This document shows, one piece after another, positions 6,463-9,988 of a DNA stretch of 9,988 nt. A program made the position numbers and the translations under genes. The notes beneath the pieces were generated by a model. It did no database searches. It was not told the DNA's origin and saw only the letters and a program-made list of their open reading frames with translations. Positions within the stretch are counted from its first letter, which is position 1. Each line of letters starts with the position of its first letter. The stretch comes from an uncultured Lachnospiraceae bacterium (GTDB lineage Bacteria; Bacillota_A; Clostridia; Lachnospirales; Lachnospiraceae). The stretch covers positions 1-9,988 of the forward strand of contig CACYDL010000035.1 in assembly GCA_902773195.1 (NCBI GenBank), read 5' to 3'.

Positions 6463-8427
6463 ATGCATAGAACGCTTATACTATTCGACGGCAGGATGAG
6501 CTCTCCGGAACGCATGGCGGGAAAGCTGGCCTGTCTGATCGGAAACTCTCTGACGATCGGAATCGAAGAGGCGCCTGAGGACCTGACGCCCTACGACGGC
6601 TTCTGCTTCATCTTCAATTTCTACGGGGCCGTGACCGCCGGCAGGACGAAAAGCTTCCTGATCGGCCACAGGGACGAGCTGGCCGGAAAGAGGATCGTCT
6701 TCGTCGGCGTAGGCTTCTCCGACGCCGGCTACGCCGGTTTCGTGACGGATGCCGAGCGCGCGTCCGGCGTCACCGGAATCAGCGGGGTATTCATCTCATC
6801 GGAGGAGGAGACGGTCAGGGTCGGCTACGAGATCGGAAAAATGATGAAGACCCCCTTCACCCCGATGGATCCGCAGGAACTTCTCGAGAGGATCGAGACG
6901 TTCATCGCCTGTCACAACACGCTGGCGCTGGCGACAAGCGGGGAAGGCTATGTGAGAAGCACGCCGGCCGAATACCATTACATCGACGGAGCGTTCTACC
7001 TGATCACCGAGGGCGGACTCAAGTTCAGGGGCATCTTCGAGACCGGAAATGTGGCGGCTTCTGTCTTCGACGCCTATATGTCCTTCGACAATATCCACTC
7101 CCTGCAGTTCCAGGGAAAGGCGGAGGTCATCCCCGCGGGAAGCGCGGAGTACGCGAGAATCATGGATCTGAACGGGATCTCGGACGATACGATCTCGTCG
7201 CTTCCGGTCTCCATGTTTCTGGTGAAGATCTCTCCGATGCGCTATGAGTATTTCGACTCGGACTTCGAGGAGGAGGGCTGCGACGTCTGCCAGATCCTCG
7301 AGACCGAGTTCATGAGGGAACTGAGGGAGAGCGGCGCGGAGTACGCCAGTGCGGTCAGCCGGTCGGAGATGACCAACGAAGAGGCGGCGCGCCTGCTGAA
7401 GGAGAAACTGGAGGCCCGGGAGGCCGGGAATCCTGACGACGCGGAGCACCGGGATTCCGAAGAGACGGCGCCGGCGGCGGAACCGGAGGAGACGCCGGCA
7501 GGCGGAGGAGAAGTCCTCCCGGAGGAAGAGCCCCGGTACGCCGCGGAAGCGGTACCGGACGGCTTCGGGCTCCCGGAACATGAGGAGGAGACAAACCTTC
7601 CGGAGGAGGATCCGCTTCCCGGGACGGCAGAGGCCGCCGCGGCCGCTGCGGGGCGTGAAGACACCGGTCTGATTCCGCCGGAGGGCGAAGACGACTGTCT
7701 GGTCAATCCGGAGAGCGGGGACGCCTTCCGGGCGGAGAGAGGTCCGGCCGCGGAAGAGGAGGGCCTGCTCCCGGAAGCGTACGCTGACGAGGAGGCCGGG
7801 ACGGAGGACGTGTCCGCCGCGGTACAGGAGGAGGAACCGTCCGGCCGGGCGGACCGGATGCCGGAGAATGCCGGGGGGAATACGGTGACCGCGGAGGAAG
7901 GCAGCTTTAAAATGCCGTCCTTCATGAAGCCCTACATCGAGATGAACGGTCAGATGTCCGCGAATCCATCGGAGAGAAACTCCATCCCGCTGCCGAAGAT
8001 CGACATGAGCGTCCTGGACGGCATCGACGGAGGAGGCCGGCACCGCTTCGACGAAGAGGAACCCGGCCGCGGTCTGAAGCCGAGGCAGAAGGCCGTGACC
8101 TTCCTGGAGCCTGACGACGGGCCCGCCGATCTGGAGGAGGAATTCGAGGAGGAGGACAGTCCTGTCCTCGAAGCCCCTCTGACGGACAGCGAGGGAGAGA
8201 ACGCTCCGGGCGCGGGGCGGAGAAAGAAAAGGAATAAGAAACGCGCCTCCCGCGGGAAGGAAGACCGCGCGGCCTCTTCGGAACCCGGAAAGAAACGCCG
8301 GGCCGGAAAGGGAGGCGCGGCAGGTCTTCTGTCAAGAATCGGCAGGGCGGTCAACAGGATGCTCCTGATCGACGATCTCGAGGACGAGGACGCCGGGGAG
8401 GACGACGCGGATGAAGACGAGGCGTAA
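6463..8427 (+). CDS. Flavodoxin-like plus FMN-binding split-barrel protein with a long charged tail
   Basis: This 654-residue protein has at least four regions. Residues 1-130 resemble the flavodoxin fold (LILFDG strand, FCFIFNFYGAVTAG, KRIVFVGVGFSDAGY), but the normal Thr/Ser-Gly phosphate loop after the first strand is replaced by DGRMSSPERMA. Residues 137-265 resemble a pyridoxamine 5'-phosphate oxidase-like split barrel (FIACHNTLALATSGEGYVRSTPAEYHYIDGAFYLITEGG, later FQGKAEVI). Residues 305-580 are low-complexity and rich in Glu, Pro, Gly and Ala, probably disordered, with one less biased island near 481-520 (FKMPSFMKPYIEMNGQM). A strongly basic patch (586-617, RRKKRNKKRASRGK and KKRRAGKGG) is followed by GLLSRIGRAVNRMLLIDDLE and an acidic end. 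No signal peptide or membrane segment is seen. The first two domains suggest an FMN-dependent oxidoreductase or flavin sensor; the substrate is unknown. It has its own promoter and terminator. Confidence 0.8.
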   Translation: MHRTLILFDGRMSSPERMAGKLACLIGNSLTIGIEEAPEDLTPYDGFCFIFNFYGAVTAGRTKSFLIGHRDELAGKRIVFVGVGFSDAGYAGFVTDAERASGVTGISGVFISSEEETVRVGYEIGKMMKTPFTPMDPQELLERIETFIACHNTLALATSGEGYVRSTPAEYHYIDGAFYLITEGGLKFRGIFETGNVAASVFDAYMSFDNIHSLQFQGKAEVIPAGSAEYARIMDLNGISDDTISSLPVSMFLVKISPMRYEYFDSDFEEEGCDVCQILETEFMRELRESGAEYASAVSRSEMTNEEAARLLKEKLEAREAGNPDDAEHRDSEETAPAAEPEETPAGGGEVLPEEEPRYAAEAVPDGFGLPEHEEETNLPEEDPLPGTAEAAAAAAGREDTGLIPPEGEDDCLVNPESGDAFRAERGPAAEEEGLLPEAYADEEAGTEDVSAAVQEEEPSGRADRMPENAGGNTVTAEEGSFKMPSFMKPYIEMNGQMSANPSERNSIPLPKIDMSVLDGIDGGGRHRFDEEEPGRGLKPRQKAVTFLEPDDGPADLEEEFEEEDSPVLEAPLTDSEGENAPGAGRRKKRNKKRASRGKEDRAASSEPGKKRRAGKGGAAGLLSRIGRAVNRMLLIDDLEDEDAGEDDADEDEA

Positions 8428-8453
8428 TCCGGACGGCGGCGCGATAAGGACAC

Positions 8454-8485
8454 AAAAAAAGGGAACCGGGCAGGTTCCCTTTTTT
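8454..8485. terminator. Bidirectional terminator between convergent genes
   Basis: The stem GGGAACC / GGTTCCC (8461-8467 with 8473-8479) has the loop GGGCA and is flanked by seven As on the left and six Ts on the right. It can end transcripts from both directions. It lies between the flavodoxin-like gene (plus strand, ends 8427) and the DUF4364 gene (minus strand, ends 8524). Confidence 0.93.
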
Positions 8486-8523
8486 GCGCGGAGGATTCCC
8501 GGCGCTGTTCTTTCTGATGCGGA

Positions 8524-9036
8524 TCAGAGAAGCTGGGTCATGATTTCCAGGTACAGGGGCTGCGCCTTCTCAGGCCAGCGCTCGCACACTCTTTCGGCTT
8601 CCTCCTCTGAAGTGACGTGAATCGTCAGATTGATGATGGTCTCTTTTCCTTCATTCACACGGCAGTTGACGGCGTAGGCCCCGTCCTCCGTCAGGACCCA
8701 GTCGGCGATGGTGCAGCTCTCGCTGCGAAGCTCAAAGGCGTTATCCCTGAGATACTGGTCGATCTCCTTCTTGATGGAGTAGGGAATCTCGCTGGAGAAA
8801 TACTCCAGGGTCTTTTCCCCGTCGGGCGTGGCGGTGTACTGGGATGTATTGCGGATCTTCTCCAGGCTGACCAGACCGGCCTCCGCCAGGCCGCTCAGTG
8901 CCTCCTGGACATGAAAATAGTCGGTATATTCCTTGCCGATGATCAGTTCGGTGATCTGTGTATTCGAAAGCGGGAAATTGACTTTCCGGAGCATGTAGAG
9001 AATGATCAGCTTGTATAGAGTGAGTCCCTCTGCCAT
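8524..9036 (-). CDS. DUF4364 family protein, putative winged-helix transcriptional regulator
   Basis: This 170-residue protein matches my recollection of the clostridial DUF4364 family, annotated as predicted transcriptional regulators. The first 75 residues read as a winged helix: LYKLIILYMLRKVNFPLSNTQITELIIG, then a recognition-helix region YFHVQEALSGLAEAGLVSLE and a wing NTSQYTATPDGEKTLEYF. The C-terminal half (about 85-170) is a mixed alpha/beta domain with WVLTEDGAYAVNCRV and IINLTIHV, possibly for dimerisation or ligand sensing. The ATG at 9036 has AAAGGGG 5 nt upstream on the minus strand. It is convergent with the flavodoxin-like gene and divergent from the lipoprotein gene. Its target is unknown; the shared 239-nt upstream region makes the lipoprotein promoter one candidate, without direct evidence. 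Confidence 0.85.
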   Translation of the reverse strand: MAEGLTLYKLIILYMLRKVNFPLSNTQITELIIGKEYTDYFHVQEALSGLAEAGLVSLEKIRNTSQYTATPDGEKTLEYFSSEIPYSIKKEIDQYLRDNAFELRSESCTIADWVLTEDGAYAVNCRVNEGKETIINLTIHVTSEEEAERVCERWPEKAQPLYLEIMTQLL

Positions 9037-9092
9037 TGTGTCCCCTTTCTCAGCCGCGGCGGTTTCCGTGCGGTCTGACGCTATCTTTTATT

Positions 9093-9121
9093 ATGATAAC
9101 ATTCCCGCCTGACCGCATCAA
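9093..9121 (-). promoter_or_regulatory. Promoter of the DUF4364 gene
   Basis: On the minus strand TTGATG (9116-9121) and TATCAT (9093-9098) are separated by 17 bp. Transcription would start near 9086, leaving about 50 nt of leader before ATG 9036. Confidence 0.65.
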
Positions 9122-9164
9122 GAAGGAAACCGCGGGCACATTCTCAGATTCTTTATTTCAGACA

Positions 9165-9193
9165 TTGAATTTACTACTGTGAAATGATAAAAT
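9165..9193 (+). promoter_or_regulatory. Promoter of the lipoprotein gene
   Basis: TTGAAT (9165-9170) and TAAAAT (9188-9193) are spaced by exactly 17 bp, and TG at 9185-9186 makes an extended -10 (TGATAAAAT). Transcription should start near 9200, giving a 5' leader of about 75 nt in which I see no strong hairpin. The -35 elements of this promoter and of the divergent DUF4364 promoter are about 43 bp apart. Confidence 0.75.
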
Positions 9194-9275
9194 CATAAAC
9201 TGTAGAGTTTTGAGAATGCAGCGGGCGTAAAGAGAATCCCGATGCGAAAAAGAATATCATTGAGGAGGCAACAGT

Positions 9276-9988
9276 ATGAAAAAGAGAATCGCAGCGATAG
9301 TGCTGGCTGGTCTTACCGCCCTGTCTATGGCGGGCTGCGGAAAGTCGCCGAAAAACACGGCTTCCAGCGTGGCCAGCGCGGTGGAAAGCACGGCGGATGC
9401 CGCTGTTTCTGAGGCGGCTGATGCTGCGGCGGATGCTGCGGCGAACGTCGTGAGCGAGGCGGAGAACGCCGTGGACGAAGCGGTCAGCGTGGCTGCCGAG
9501 GCCGTCGGTGATGTCGTGAGCGAAGCGGCCGGCGCGGCGGAAGACGTCGTGAGCGCCGTGGACGAAGCGGCGGATGAGACCGCGAGCACCGTCGGTGACG
9601 TGGTCGAAAATGCCGCCAGTGCCGCGGAAGAGGTCCTCGGATCGGCAGAAAGCGTCGCGGAAGATGCCGCGGACGCCGCTGCTGCGGCCGGTGCGGCTCT
9701 TGGCGAGGCGCTTGCCGTCAGCACCGTGGAAGAAGCCGCCGCGGACGCCGTGAGCGCCGTGGACGAAGCGGCTGACGCCGCCGATGTGGTCGACAGCGCC
9801 GTGGACGAGGCCGCTGACGCCGCTGCCGATGTGGTTGACAGCGCCGTGGATGAGGCCGCCGACGTCGCCGCGGACGCGGAGAGCGCCGTGGACGAGGCTG
9901 CTGACGCCGCCGCCGATGTGGTCGACAGCGCCGTGGATGAGGCCGCCGACGTCGTCGCGGACGCGGAGAGCGCCGTGGACGAGGCCGC
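9276..9988 (+). CDS. Lipoprotein with Ala/Val/Asp/Glu-rich helical repeats (incomplete, runs off the window end)
   Basis: The frame is open from ATG 9276 to the window end, 237 full codons without a stop. AGGAGG (9263-9268) lies 7 nt before the ATG. The N-terminus is a lipoprotein signal peptide: MKKR, a hydrophobic core, then LSMAGC with Cys21 as the likely lipidated residue, so the protein should be anchored to the outside of the membrane. After residue 27 I find no Lys, Arg or aromatic residue. The mature part uses almost only Ala, Val, Asp, Glu, Ser and Gly. From residue 160 an SAVDEAAD motif recurs at 160, 174, 189, 203, 218 and 232, with alternating spacing of 14 and 15. The pattern suggests a long amphipathic acidic helix or rod. 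I recognise no catalytic domain; a C-terminal domain could lie beyond the window. Confidence 0.85.
   Translation, partial: MKKRIAAIVLAGLTALSMAGCGKSPKNTASSVASAVESTADAAVSEAADAAADAAANVVSEAENAVDEAVSVAAEAVGDVVSEAAGAAEDVVSAVDEAADETASTVGDVVENAASAAEEVLGSAESVAEDAADAAAAAGAALGEALAVSTVEEAAADAVSAVDEAADAADVVDSAVDEAADAAADVVDSAVDEAADVAADAESAVDEAADAAADVVDSAVDEAADVVADAESAVDEA
9795..9988 (+). repeat. Tandem 87-bp repeat within the lipoprotein gene
   Basis: Two full 87-bp units (9795-9881 and 9882-9968) differ at only 4 positions, three of them synonymous and one Ala to Val. A third unit starts at 9969 and is cut by the window end. Each encodes 29 residues made of a 15-residue and a 14-residue sub-repeat starting SAVDEAAD. 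More degenerate copies precede them (9753-9794 and further upstream). The near-identity suggests recent duplication, so the copy number may vary between strains. Confidence 0.88.

Noticed and set aside
9257..9724. A 155-residue Ala/Ser/Thr-rich minus-strand frame opposite the lipoprotein gene
   Set aside because: It is the antisense of the repeat codons; the plus-strand frame has a promoter, a ribosome binding site and a lipoprotein signal peptide.

Overview
The window looks like chromosomal core sequence from a GC-rich member of the Bacillota, most likely Clostridia (Lachnospiraceae or a relative). This is inferred from strong Shine-Dalgarno sites, a DUF4364 regulator (a clostridial family), a Thermotoga-type DAHP synthase with an N-terminal ferredoxin-like domain, and a clostridial-style RluA-family synthase reading GRLDKDTSG. 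I see no insertion sequences, phage genes, CRISPR array, tRNA or rRNA.

Layout. Positions 2-352 hold rplT (ribosomal protein L20), followed at once by an intrinsic terminator. rarA (407-1747) starts only 22 nt after that terminator. An AT-rich gap carries a promoter for an RluA-family pseudouridine synthase (1787-2728), whose stop codon lies inside the ribosome binding site of a uracil permease gene (2731-4254). A 283-nt gap follows. Then come a DAHP synthase (4538-5560) and a prephenate dehydratase (from 5547 or 5571 to 6386), the entry step and a Phe-specific step of phenylalanine synthesis. Next is a monocistronic 654-aa protein (6463-8427) joining a flavodoxin-like domain and an FMN-binding split barrel to a very long charged tail. 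A bidirectional terminator separates it from a convergent DUF4364 regulator (8524-9036, minus strand). Divergent from the regulator is a lipoprotein gene (9276 to the window end, incomplete) whose mature part is an Ala/Val/Asp/Glu repeat array.

Main discovery. The gap before the DAHP synthase gene encodes a short leader peptide (4367-4453) in which 8 of 11 consecutive codons are Phe (FFFGFFGFTFF). It is followed by a perfect 12-bp hairpin with six Ts (4485-4519) just before the aroF ribosome binding site. This is the layout of a classical Phe transcription attenuator, like E. coli pheL-pheA, here controlling an aroF-pheA operon in a lineage better known for T-box control. The leader's promoter (TTGACA, 17 bp, TATTTT) would start transcription about at the leader ATG. 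The leader may therefore be translated from a leaderless mRNA, and the pseudouridine synthase gene shows the same arrangement.

Other points of interest are the acidic/basic/acidic tail on the flavoprotein, the nearly straight-helix 29-residue supra-repeat in the lipoprotein, and a changed ACT-domain motif (ESDP instead of ESRP) in the prephenate dehydratase.
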